The notes beneath the pieces are model-generated. The model searched no databases and was not told where the DNA came from. It was given only the letters and a program-made list of their open reading frames with translations. Below are positions 7,455 to 14,707 of a stretch of 21,339 bases of DNA, piece after piece (the first letter of the stretch is position 1; each line of letters opens with the position of its first letter). The translations under genes and the position numbers were made by a program. Source of the DNA: CAYQDF01 sp964416175 (GTDB lineage: Bacteria; Chloroflexota; Anaerolineae; Anaerolineales; UBA4823); the NCBI GenBank assembly GCA_964416175.1, contig CAYQDF010000051.1:1-21339 (forward strand), read 5' to 3'.

Positions 7455-9656
7455 TCAGGAAGTCAGGTCGGAGGGAAGTGGATGAGACGGGCGCTCCCGC
7501 AGGAGGCGCTGGAGCGCCATGAGCAAGGCGCCCCTGTGCTCGAAGCCGCTCTCGCCAAGCTCGCTCAGGCCGGCGTAGATCTTCCGCCGGCAGCGGCGGG
7601 CCAGCCCCAGCGCGACCCGGTAGAGGACCTCCTGGCTTGATTCGAGCTCCTGGACGTCGGTCCACGGGGTGCCGGGAGCCCAGCGGCGGCTGAGCACGTA
7701 GGGATGGGTCAGCGGCTGGTAGAGCCGTTCGGCCCAGCCGCGCCCGCCGACGTCCAGCCAGAACTGGTAATCGACCGAGCGGTTGCTGACCAGGAAAGTG
7801 TAGGCCGGGGCGAGCAGGAGCGCCTCAGAGTCTCCGGCCTCCCAGCCCCGCAGGTACTGGGCTGCCACCACGCCGTCGCGCACGAGCTCGAGATACTCCT
7901 TCCCCAGCGGGAGCTCACCCAACTTCGGGGGGTCATCCTCGACCCATCTCGCCCCCTGGGTGACCAGCCGGAACCGGCGGGCGGAATCGATCAGGTTGGC
8001 GGCAGCCGCGCCGCCGTCGTAATCACGGTGAAAGCCATACCCGGGCTGGGAGAGCACTTCCCCGAACAGGCGGCTGAAGAAGTAGTCGATCTCGTCGAAT
8101 GGTTTGAGCGAATAATCTTCCAGCCACAGGCGGAGGTTCTCGTAGCGACCGCCGAGCAGGTACGTGATGCGTTCCTGTACGTCTGGCTGGAGGCGGTCGA
8201 AGGAGGTCAGCTGCGGGCGGCCTTTTTGGGGGCGGTAGACGATCTCCGCCAGGAGCTGCGCCCGGACGAGGTCCAGGTCTTCGACAGCCTGGACCAGGGC
8301 GTAGGCCACGTCGAAACGGGCAGGAGCCATCTCCCAATCCGGGTGGGCGATCATCGCCAGGGTGACCAGGCAGCGGATCGCTGGCTCGTCGCGCAGGGCA
8401 CGCGAGGGCCGGTGCGACCGGGTCGGCACGCCGCGCCGCTCCAGACGCTCCATCAAGGCGAAGCGCAGGGCATCTGACATGTAAGGAGCCAGGATTGCGA
8501 TCTCTCCAGGAGGCGTGCCTTCGTCGTGCACCAGATCGGCCGCCTGGTCTGCCACCCAATCGAGCACCTGGGGGTGGAACCGGCGGTGCTCAACATCGAG
8601 CGCAGCATGGAGATCCCCATCCTGGGAGGGGCTGGTCGAACCCAGCAGCTGGACCCGGTTGAGGGAGGGCGACGCGTAAGGGGAAACCTCCACTTCCGGA
8701 GGACGGCGCAGCGCCCTGCCCAGGCCGGCGGCGAAGGCCTGCAGGTCTTTCGAAGTAACCAGGGAGTCATCGAATACCACCTGGGCCGAGCACAGGTTTT
8801 TCAGGCGGTAGGCGCTGTGCGGATCAGCGCCGAGGAAGTAGCGGTAGCCCGCATCCCAGTCGTAGATCAACAGCGCCGAATCGAAATCCACGAACCATCC
8901 CTCAACCAGGTCATGGGTAACAGGGACGTCTTCCTCTGGGTTGTCGTACACCAGGTGGCGGTAGGTGCGCGACAGATATTCCCGGCAGAAGGGCTGGGGC
9001 CAGAGTTGCTGGAAGAAGACCTCCACCTGGAGGGAGAAATCCAGCAGGTTGTGCGCCAGGCAGTATTCTCGGAAGCGGTTCGCGGCCTGCTGGACGTCGT
9101 TGTAGAGGCGGAGCTGGCTCGCCTCGCCGACCCAGGCCGAGCTCAGGCGTTCGCCGATCTCCGTATGCGGGAAGCCCACCAGGGCGGCTTTATTGAGGGT
9201 ATCGAGCAGCTGGCTGTACAGGCGGTTTGGGTCGATTGCGGCCGTTTCGAAGAAACCCGCCTCCCGCAGGGGACGGACCACCCGCGCCATGTAGTACTGC
9301 GCGGTCTCGAGTTTCAGGAAAGTCGGCGGGTCGTCGGGGTGGGAGAACCCGGCGTCCCTCCCGACCAGGGGCCAAAAGAGATCGATGGACTTCTGCGAAA
9401 GACCGCCAAGGGTGAGCACATCCGGACGCCCTCCGGCCAGCAGGCCCGGGTTGCTCAACGCCTGGGAGTAGGGAAGAGCGAGGTTGCGCTGGGGCACGAG
9501 CACCAGGATCGAATCCCCGCGAACACCCTCCTGCATCAGGTGGACCAGGCGCTCGACGCCGGCGGTGGTCTTACCGGCGCCGGCCGGCCCCTCGAGGAAG
9601 ACTTTCGCATCGAGTGGGGATTCGATCAGGGCAAGTTGGGAGGCGGTGAGTTTCAT
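7455..9656 (-). CDS. Degenerate UvrD/AddB-like helicase-fold subunit
   Basis: This 733-residue protein has the SF1 helicase layout with decayed catalytic motifs. Q7 and Walker A EGPAGAGKTT (22-31) are intact, so ATP may bind. The motif II position reads HLVYDNPEED (234-243), with Asn in place of the catalytic Glu of DExQD. The motif III position reads IYDWDAGYRYFLGAD (264-278), aligning with GDPDQSIYRFRGAD but lacking the Gln. The motif VI position near the C-terminus reads VLYRVALGLARRCRRKIY. This pattern of preserved fold and lost hydrolysis residues is known from AddB and the inactive motor of AdnAB-type enzymes. No nuclease domain or cysteine cluster is present at the C-terminus. Its ATG lies 6 bases after the TPR gene's stop with no Shine-Dalgarno, suggesting translational coupling. 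It probably serves as the non-motor scaffold or recognition subunit. Confidence 0.75.
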   Translation of the reverse strand: MKLTASQLALIESPLDAKVFLEGPAGAGKTTAGVERLVHLMQEGVRGDSILVLVPQRNLALPYSQALSNPGLLAGGRPDVLTLGGLSQKSIDLFWPLVGRDAGFSHPDDPPTFLKLETAQYYMARVVRPLREAGFFETAAIDPNRLYSQLLDTLNKAALVGFPHTEIGERLSSAWVGEASQLRLYNDVQQAANRFREYCLAHNLLDFSLQVEVFFQQLWPQPFCREYLSRTYRHLVYDNPEEDVPVTHDLVEGWFVDFDSALLIYDWDAGYRYFLGADPHSAYRLKNLCSAQVVFDDSLVTSKDLQAFAAGLGRALRRPPEVEVSPYASPSLNRVQLLGSTSPSQDGDLHAALDVEHRRFHPQVLDWVADQAADLVHDEGTPPGEIAILAPYMSDALRFALMERLERRGVPTRSHRPSRALRDEPAIRCLVTLAMIAHPDWEMAPARFDVAYALVQAVEDLDLVRAQLLAEIVYRPQKGRPQLTSFDRLQPDVQERITYLLGGRYENLRLWLEDYSLKPFDEIDYFFSRLFGEVLSQPGYGFHRDYDGGAAAANLIDSARRFRLVTQGARWVEDDPPKLGELPLGKEYLELVRDGVVAAQYLRGWEAGDSEALLLAPAYTFLVSNRSVDYQFWLDVGGRGWAERLYQPLTHPYVLSRRWAPGTPWTDVQELESSQEVLYRVALGLARRCRRKIYAGLSELGESGFEHRGALLMALQRLLRERPSHPLPSDLTS

Positions 9657-9662
9657 CGCGAA

Positions 9663-10109
9663 TCAGGCATTGCGAGCTGCGGATCCTGGGCCGGTTCGCC
9701 TGCGCCCTTCTGTGATTCCGTGCCGCACGATGTCGCCGTACGGGTCGTCCGGGAGGTCGGCGAGACTGCCCTCGGCGAGGGTGTAAAACCGGCGCGCTTC
9801 CTCCAGGTCCTCGAGCATCTCGTAAGAGTAGGCGATGTTGAGGTAGAGCGACGGATAGAAGCTTTTCACCCGCTCGTCCTGGACTGCGTTGGCGCGATCC
9901 AGGGCTTCCTGGTTCCAGCGGAGCATCTCCAGGAGGCTGTCCTGGTGCCGGGCGAGATAATGGGCGGCCACACAGGCCTCGAAGTCGTCTGCGCTCAATT
10001 CCCAGGCCTGAGTGAAGAGCGCCCGGGCGTCCTCGAACCTGCCCTGCGCTTCCGCTTGCATGCCTTCCACGCAGAGCCTCACGATGGTGTCCTCTGGATT
10101 TATGGTCAT
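9663..10109 (-). CDS. Small TPR-repeat protein heading the resection cluster
   Basis: This 148-residue soluble protein has TPR-like helix pairs: AEAQGRFEDARALFTQAWEL (about 19-38), a middle ACVAAHYLARHQDS segment, and LYLNIAYSYEMLEDLEEARRFYTLAEG (about 87-113). Relatives are known as tetratricopeptide-repeat proteins of unknown role, sometimes next to methyltransferases. The ATG at 10109 is chosen because AGGAG lies 10 bases upstream; an in-frame TTG seven codons earlier would bury that site inside the gene. It is the first gene after the promoter at 10154-10162, and only 6 bases separate it from the AddB-like gene. A helper or adaptor role in the cluster is an inference from position only. 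Confidence 0.75.
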   Translation of the reverse strand: MTINPEDTIVRLCVEGMQAEAQGRFEDARALFTQAWELSADDFEACVAAHYLARHQDSLLEMLRWNQEALDRANAVQDERVKSFYPSLYLNIAYSYEMLEDLEEARRFYTLAEGSLADLPDDPYGDIVRHGITEGRRRTGPGSAARNA

Positions 10110-10153
10110 CGAGTGGCAACTCCTGCACAAATGGGGCGGCGGCTCTGTTTTAT

Positions 10154-10162
10154 ATTATAGCA
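10154..10162 (-). promoter_or_regulatory. Extended -10 promoter of the TPR-helicase-nuclease-recJ cluster
   Basis: The minus strand reads TGCTATAAT: a consensus -10 TATAAT (10154-10159) with the upstream TG dinucleotide (10161-10162). No good -35 is present at 17 bases, which extended -10 promoters tolerate. Transcription would start near 10147 with a leader of about 38 bases to the ATG at 10109. Confidence 0.6.
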
Positions 10163-10181
10163 CAATTGTTCTGATTGGAGG

Positions 10182-10374
10182 ATGGCGATTTTAGATCCAA
10201 ATGTGTTGAGCGCAACACAGAAAGACATGGCAGTACACGGATTCCGGGAGAGTATATTCACCGTACGCAGGAAGCAAGGGGCGGTAGGCGACGCAATTCT
10301 TGCAGCGAACAGTTGATTGGTTTATCATTGCCGGGAACCGATCGGATGTTGAGATTGCCTTGACGAGGGGATGA
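10182..10374 (+). pseudogene. Short two-frame ORF, possibly a frameshifted small gene
   Basis: An ATG at 10182, directly after TTGGAGG, opens a 44-codon frame (MAILDPNVLSATQ...GDAILAANS) ending at TGA 10314-10316. A shift of one base near 10290-10313 joins it to a second frame that continues sensibly as VDWFIIAGNRSDVEIALTRG to TGA 10372-10374, just before the methyltransferase. Both halves have ordinary protein composition, so a small gene broken by a one-base indel is plausible. No family was recognised. A cysteine-rich antisense frame over the same bases is less convincing. It may equally be non-coding leader. Confidence 0.3.
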
Positions 10375-10381
10375 TACAAAT

Positions 10382-11242
10382 ATGGATCAATTCTTCCTGC
10401 ACTCGAGCGAAGCGATGCCTGAACTGGAAGATGGCTCGGTTGCCTTAACGGTCACTTCCCCGCCCTATTGGAACGCCATTGATTACGCCATTCACGCCAG
10501 CGACCGCACCCGATACTACCGGACCCGCGCCTATACTGACGGATATCTAGGCTACCAGGAATACCTGGACTGGCTGGGGAAAGTTTTCGCCGAGGTTCTG
10601 AGGGTCACCAGACCGGGCGGGTTCTGCAGCGTCGTCATCGGGACGGTTCTCCTAAATGGGAAGCACTACCCCGTTCCATTCGACGCGATCGCGCGGCTGG
10701 TGGAGTGCGGGTGGGAGTTTCACCAGGACATCGTCTGGCACAAGTGCACGGCTGGGGTGAAGCGCGCCGGGGTTACGATCCAGAACCCTTACCCCGGCTA
10801 TTATTACCCGAACATCATGACCGAATACATCCTTGTGTTCCGCAAACCCGGCCCGCCGATCTACCGCGGGCGCAGCGAGGACGAAAAATCCGCCGCCGGT
10901 TTCTCTATCGACCAGGTCTTCAAGTTGGACATCGCCAACAACATCTGGCACATCGCGCCAATCCCGCCGAACATGCTGGACCACCCGGCGCCGTTTCCAG
11001 AAGAAATCCCCTACCGCCTGATCCGGATGTACTCGTACCCCGAAGACCTCGTCCTCGACCCGTTTTTAGGTTCCGGGCAGACGATCAAGGTGGCGAGACG
11101 GCTCGGCCGACGGTACGTTGGATACGAGGTCATTTCGAAGTACCTCGAGCTGGCGAAGAAGCGGTTGGACGAACCGCTCATGGTGCGAAAAGAGCAGCTG
11201 GTGGCGAGGTTTGAGAAGGTGGGGTTGAGGGAAGGGCGGTGA
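10382..11242 (+). CDS. Beta-class site-specific DNA methyltransferase (SPPY type, probably N4-cytosine)
   Basis: This 286-residue enzyme has the permuted beta-class order: motif IV first (TSPPYW, 25-30), a middle target-recognition region, then HPAPFPEEIP (201-210) and the AdoMet-binding motif I DPFLGSGQT (226-234) followed by GRRYVGYEV. SPPY is typical of N4-cytosine methylases but occurs in some adenine ones, so the methylated base is inferred. The target sequence cannot be read. GC is like the surrounding genome (about 62% in one 60-base row counted). No endonuclease gene is adjacent, so it is either an orphan methylase or the survivor of a restriction-modification system. The start ATG at 10382 has GAGGGG about 11 bases upstream. 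Confidence 0.9.
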   Translation: MDQFFLHSSEAMPELEDGSVALTVTSPPYWNAIDYAIHASDRTRYYRTRAYTDGYLGYQEYLDWLGKVFAEVLRVTRPGGFCSVVIGTVLLNGKHYPVPFDAIARLVECGWEFHQDIVWHKCTAGVKRAGVTIQNPYPGYYYPNIMTEYILVFRKPGPPIYRGRSEDEKSAAGFSIDQVFKLDIANNIWHIAPIPPNMLDHPAPFPEEIPYRLIRMYSYPEDLVLDPFLGSGQTIKVARRLGRRYVGYEVISKYLELAKKRLDEPLMVRKEQLVARFEKVGLREGR

Positions 11243-11274
11243 GCGGGAAGGCGCAGGAAGAGAAAATACCCGTA

Positions 11275-11430
11275 ATGCTCAAGGATTTGGTTTTCTGGCC
11301 GATCTCTGGAATTGTGGTTATCGAAGGCTCGGGATTCTCTGCCAATATGCACGGTTATCTGTTATCCACCGTCAAAATGGTCAGGTATGAAGGCCTGGAG
11401 GGCTGGCTTCGCCATTATTTCGAACCATAA
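11275..11430 (+). CDS. Small unknown protein between the two methyltransferases
   Basis: An ATG at 11275 opens a 51-residue frame (MLKDLVFWPISGIVVIEGS...GWLRHYFEP). The same frame can begin at GTG 11239, whose GTGA overlaps the methyltransferase stop, giving 63 residues. It has a mixed hydrophobic and charged composition with no recognisable domain and no cysteines. It fills most of the gap before the Dam-like gene. GC here is lower than in flanking genes (about 48% over 11281-11340). It could be a real small protein of the modification locus or a relic. Confidence 0.35.
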   Translation: MLKDLVFWPISGIVVIEGSGFSANMHGYLLSTVKMVRYEGLEGWLRHYFEP

Positions 11431-11444
11431 TTCTGGTGTAGAGA

Positions 11445-12311
11445 ATGAATGAAAAACCCATTCCAAGACCTTTCCTTAAATGGGCCGGCGGTAAAACCCA
11501 ATTGCTGAATGAGTTAACACAGTACATGCCGGCAGACTTTGGCAATTATCACGAACCATTTATCGGGAGCGGTGCGCTATTTTTTCATGTGTTTCGTAAA
11601 GGCAAGATTCGGAATGCCTTTATTACGGACATTAACCAGGAACTGATCGATACTTACCTTGCCATCCGGGATTGTGTCGAAGAAGTCATCAACTGCTTAT
11701 GGCAGTTCCCCCACAACCGTGATTTTTATTACCAGCTGCGGGACCAGGATCCCTTGGAGATGGATCTGCCCCTGAGGGCTGCGCGGATGATCTATCTGAA
11801 CAAGACCGGGTACAACGGACTTTATCGCGTAAACCGTGACGGGAGATTTAACGTTCCTTTTGGCCGCTATAAATCACCGAATTACCGGGATGAAGAAAAC
11901 CTGCGCGCGGTTTCCAGTGCGCTCCAGGGAATAAATATCCAATGCGGCTTGTTTGAGATGGTTTTGGATCAGGCAAAGGAAGGTGACTTTGTCTATTTTG
12001 ATCCACCTTACGCCCCGCTTTCTCAAACAGCTAATTTTACTTCTTATCACGCCAATGGATTCTCTTCAAGCGATCAGAACAGGCTTCGGGACGTTTGTGA
12101 AGAACTCACCAGGCAGAATGTCAACGTGATGGTATCGAACTCGGATACTGAACTGATTAGATCTGCTTATTCATCAGGTTGTTTTGTTATCCATGCGGTG
12201 CGGGCGATCCGGGCGATCAACAGCAATGGAGCGAGAAGGGGGAGGATCACGGAACTTATTGTGACGAATTATCCAAGAGAGCAGGTAACTCAAGCACCAG
12301 TAAACGTGTGA
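11445..12311 (+). CDS. dam: Dam/DpnM-like adenine-N6 DNA methyltransferase (alpha class)
   Basis: This 288-residue enzyme is predicted to methylate the adenine of GATC. It has motif X FLKWAGGKTQL (10-20), motif I EPFIGSGALFF (37-47), the LNKTGYNGLYRVN...FNVPFG target-recognition segment (118-140), motif IV DPPYAPLSQTANFTSYH (186-202) and a C-terminal RAINSNGARRG (256-266). The DPPYAPLSxTANFTxYH stretch closely resembles that of E. coli Dam. Hand counts of three 60-base rows give 38, 52 and 43% GC, well below the neighbouring genes, which suggests recent acquisition. No DpnII- or MboI-like endonuclease follows; the next bases hold a truncated remnant. Confidence 0.92.
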   Translation: MNEKPIPRPFLKWAGGKTQLLNELTQYMPADFGNYHEPFIGSGALFFHVFRKGKIRNAFITDINQELIDTYLAIRDCVEEVINCLWQFPHNRDFYYQLRDQDPLEMDLPLRAARMIYLNKTGYNGLYRVNRDGRFNVPFGRYKSPNYRDEENLRAVSSALQGINIQCGLFEMVLDQAKEGDFVYFDPPYAPLSQTANFTSYHANGFSSSDQNRLRDVCEELTRQNVNVMVSNSDTELIRSAYSSGCFVIHAVRAIRAINSNGARRGRITELIVTNYPREQVTQAPVNV

Positions 12312-12327
12312 GTTATCCGATCATACG

Positions 12328-12441
12328 ATAAGGATCATTGCGGCTGCGGAACAATTGCACCGAGAACTTGGGCCAGGTTTTGACATTGTCTATTCAGGTA
12401 ACTTGCCTGGAAGCCTCCCATGCCGCGCCTCCGAAGGTTAG
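12328..12441 (+). pseudogene. Truncated remnant of a GxxExxY-family (PD-(D/E)XK-like) gene
   Basis: The frame beginning ATA at 12328 reads IRIIAAAEQLHRELGPGF. This matches the conserved opening of the small GxxExxY family (IIxAAxEVHRELGPGFLExVYE), a PD-(D/E)XK-related group of unknown role. After FDIVY the sequence leaves the family pattern and stops at TAG 12439-12441. There is no start codon in frame, and the family's GxxExxY and nuclease core are missing. It is therefore a decayed fragment of about 38 codons sitting between dam and the end of the minus-strand substrate-binding protein. Confidence 0.55.
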
Positions 12442-12444
12442 GGA

Positions 12445-14520
12445 TTATTCCCGGCATTCCTCTCGAAAATCAAGCTCCTCAATGTTCCAGAATTCACTGG
12501 GGGAGGAGGGATCGAAGGTGAAATTGCACAGGTCCGGACGGGAGACGACGACCCGAAGATGTTCGTACAGCGGGATGGCTGGCAGGGCGGCTGCAAAGAG
12601 CTCCTGCGCGCGGTGGTGGGTCTCGACGTAGCCCGGTTCGCCGGGCAGCGCTTCCCGGGAGGCCCGGCAGGCCCGGTCGAATTCGGGATCGGCGAAGCCG
12701 CTGGCGTTCGCCCCGCCCCATCCAAAGGGGAACAGAGCTCTTCCATCTTCCGCCGTCAGGTTCGGATCGCCCGGGATCTGCTGCGACGACCAGAGATAAC
12801 AGGCCGATTGGATGCTGCTCTCCCAGGCGAACTGTGCCATATCGAACCGGCGGCCGAAGACCGGGCCGTCAGGACCTGGGGCGTAGACTTCGCCGGCGGG
12901 TCCGGATTGAAGATCGACCGCGACGCCGCACTCTGCCAGCGATTCTGTCAGAATGGTCGCAGCTGCCAGTCGCTGAATAGCGTCTGACGCCAGGTAGGAG
13001 AATGCCAGCGGCGTACCATCCGGGACTCCGGCCACGCCCAGCGCCGTGCGCGGGGTCGTTGGGTCGCCGTCGGCGTCGATCCAGCCGGCCTGCGCCAGGA
13101 GATCTGCGCCAGCTGCCGGGTCATGGGGAATAACCGGAAGGTCCGGGTTGAACAACGGGTGACCGGGGGGGTAGAAAGAAGCCGGGACCGACGCGATCCC
13201 GTTCAGGACTTCGGTGGTTATCCGTTGCCGGTCCATGCACAGGGCGATCCCCTGGCGCGTCCGCGGGTCGCCGAACAGGTCGGGACGGTCGGTCGCTGGC
13301 TGGTAGCCGTCGTCGTATGAGGCGGGGCGGATCCCGAAGTCCGCCTGTTCCCAGACCGGGCCGGCGGCGAAATGGGCCCGGATCGATCCGGCCTGGTCGA
13401 GATCGAGCAGCCGGGCGGGATCTTCAACGAGGAACGTCTGGCCAGCAGCCTGATCCAGCAGGTCGCAGGAACCGCTGAGCACGGCGTTTTCGAGCTGTTC
13501 GGTCTGCCCGCTGAAAAAGCGCAAGATGAGGATATCGAAGGCTGGCAGGCCCTCACCGGCGCGGAAGTAAAGCGGGTTCGACCGCAGGCGGATGGCTTCG
13601 CCCGGAACCCAGTTTTCGACGAGGTACGGGCCCCAGCCAGGAGGCAGGCGGGCGCTCGTCTCCCCGATCAGAAGCGTTTCGAGTGGCTGGGCGCCCAACA
13701 GATGCGCCGGGAGCGGGGTGAAGAAATTGACCGGGTAGTTCGGGTCGCGGAAGCCTGGAACGCCGGTCCACTGCACCCGCCTGTCGTCCAGGGCGGTGTA
13801 GCTGGCGGTACGCTCGACGGTCCCGTGGTCCTGTGTGACGAGGCCCAGGCCCCCGCAGGGTCTGCCTTCGATCCGGCATTGCCGGGCCAATTCGTAGCTG
13901 AAGACAGAGTCAGCTGCGGTCAGCGGGGCACCGTCCGACCAGAGGATGCCTTCCTTAATCGTGAAGGTGGCAGAAAGCCGGTCCATCACTAGGGGATTCC
14001 CATCCCATGCGACTGCGCACTCGGGCGCTGCGCAGCCTGAGGGCCGAATCACTTCGCCGGGGACAAGCTGCACGAGCTCCCCTGCGTCGTTGACCACCCA
14101 ATCGCCGGCTTTGACTGGTGAAGGCTCCAGGGCTGCATTGCCGTCCGCCAGGTTGGGCAGCTGCTCCAGGATGACTGGCTGAAACTGATAACCGACCCGG
14201 TCGATCGGTCCATCATAGATTGCTTCCAGCACCTGCTTCTGCGCCAGGGAGGCGCCGCCATAGAGGTAAAGAGTCTCTGGTTCGTTTGCCAGACAAACGG
14301 TCAGAACCCGGGGTGGAGCCGTGGGTGTGGGAATGGAAGTTGGTGTCGCAGAAGGCAGGTCCGGGGAAAGGGGTGTGCCCCTGCCCGCTTCCCCAGATGG
14401 TTGAGGCAGAGAATGCTGCCCACCGATCAACGAACATCCGGCGATAAACATCGCCAGTACCGTCCACGACCATCCAAACCGTCTGAAAAGGCGGCGTTGT
14501 TGGGATACAGTTGAGATCAT
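12445..14520 (-). CDS. Family-5 extracellular solute-binding lipoprotein (oligopeptide/nickel type), orphan
   Basis: This 691-residue protein belongs to the SBP_bac_5 group, which captures peptides or other small molecules for ABC import outside the membrane. The start at 14520 places a basic n-region and hydrophobic core ahead of lipobox IAGC (Cys29). A Pro/Thr/Ser-rich linker (about 36-70) then precedes the mature domain, which begins at RVLTVCLANEPETLYLYGG. Further family signs are SATFTIKEGILWSDGAPLTAADSVFSY-type wording and a late IPLYEHLRVVV. An upstream in-frame extension to 14694 has no signal-peptide logic and is rejected. It is longer than usual (about 550) and no permease or ATPase gene lies beside it, so the transporter partner and ligand are unknown. 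Confidence 0.88.
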   Translation of the reverse strand: MISTVSQQRRLFRRFGWSWTVLAMFIAGCSLIGGQHSLPQPSGEAGRGTPLSPDLPSATPTSIPTPTAPPRVLTVCLANEPETLYLYGGASLAQKQVLEAIYDGPIDRVGYQFQPVILEQLPNLADGNAALEPSPVKAGDWVVNDAGELVQLVPGEVIRPSGCAAPECAVAWDGNPLVMDRLSATFTIKEGILWSDGAPLTAADSVFSYELARQCRIEGRPCGGLGLVTQDHGTVERTASYTALDDRRVQWTGVPGFRDPNYPVNFFTPLPAHLLGAQPLETLLIGETSARLPPGWGPYLVENWVPGEAIRLRSNPLYFRAGEGLPAFDILILRFFSGQTEQLENAVLSGSCDLLDQAAGQTFLVEDPARLLDLDQAGSIRAHFAAGPVWEQADFGIRPASYDDGYQPATDRPDLFGDPRTRQGIALCMDRQRITTEVLNGIASVPASFYPPGHPLFNPDLPVIPHDPAAGADLLAQAGWIDADGDPTTPRTALGVAGVPDGTPLAFSYLASDAIQRLAAATILTESLAECGVAVDLQSGPAGEVYAPGPDGPVFGRRFDMAQFAWESSIQSACYLWSSQQIPGDPNLTAEDGRALFPFGWGGANASGFADPEFDRACRASREALPGEPGYVETHHRAQELFAAALPAIPLYEHLRVVVSRPDLCNFTFDPSSPSEFWNIEELDFREECRE

Positions 14521-14623
14521 TGGGGTGAGTCTAATTTTCTCGGATTGAGGCCCGTTTGGATGGCGATGCCCCTGGGTTAAAGGCTGGGCTGCCTCGTGAC
14601 CGGGCTGCAGAATAAACCTTCCG

Positions 14624-14629
14624 ATTATA
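14624..14629 (-). promoter_or_regulatory. Candidate -10 of the family-5 binding protein gene
   Basis: A consensus TATAAT lies on the minus strand within TTGTATAATCGG. No acceptable -35 was found at 16-18 bases. It would give a leader of about 97 bases before the ATG at 14520. Confidence 0.35.
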
Positions 14630-14651
14630 CAATATCCCGGGACATGAAAGC

Positions 14652-14676
14652 GCGAGGCGTTCTTCGACGGCCTCGC
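14652..14676. terminator. Hairpin between cupredoxin and binding-protein genes
   Basis: GCGAGGC (14652-14658) pairs perfectly with GCCTCGC (14670-14676) around an 11-base loop. It lies 32 bases beyond the cupredoxin stop in the direction of transcription and just upstream of the next gene's candidate promoter. There is no U-tract, so termination would be weak or factor-dependent. Confidence 0.3.
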
Positions 14677-14707
14677 ATTCTTATCGCCTCCCAAGCAGAT
14701 AGCCCGG

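Noticed and set aside
6234..7640. Long plus-strand open frame (468 codons) opposite the UvrD helicase
   Set aside because: Antisense shadow of a helicase with all motifs intact, and it spans two genes and the gap between them.
8526..10160. Long plus-strand open frame (544 codons) opposite the AddB-like and TPR genes
   Set aside because: Crosses a gene boundary and runs into the promoter region; composition is that of a reverse-complement shadow.
10191..10379. Cysteine-containing minus-strand frame of 62 codons upstream of the methyltransferase
   Set aside because: No ribosome site or promoter in the right place and no zinc-ribbon spacing; the plus-strand two-frame reading is more protein-like.
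12198..12220. Tandem 9-base repeat (CGGGCGATC twice) in dam, possible duplication
   Set aside because: The encoded VRAIRAINS matches the spacing of normal Dam-family C-termini, so nothing appears inserted.
14521..14694. N-terminal extension of the family-5 binding protein
   Set aside because: It would bury the signal peptide and lipobox 58 residues inside the protein and runs through a hairpin and a -10 element.
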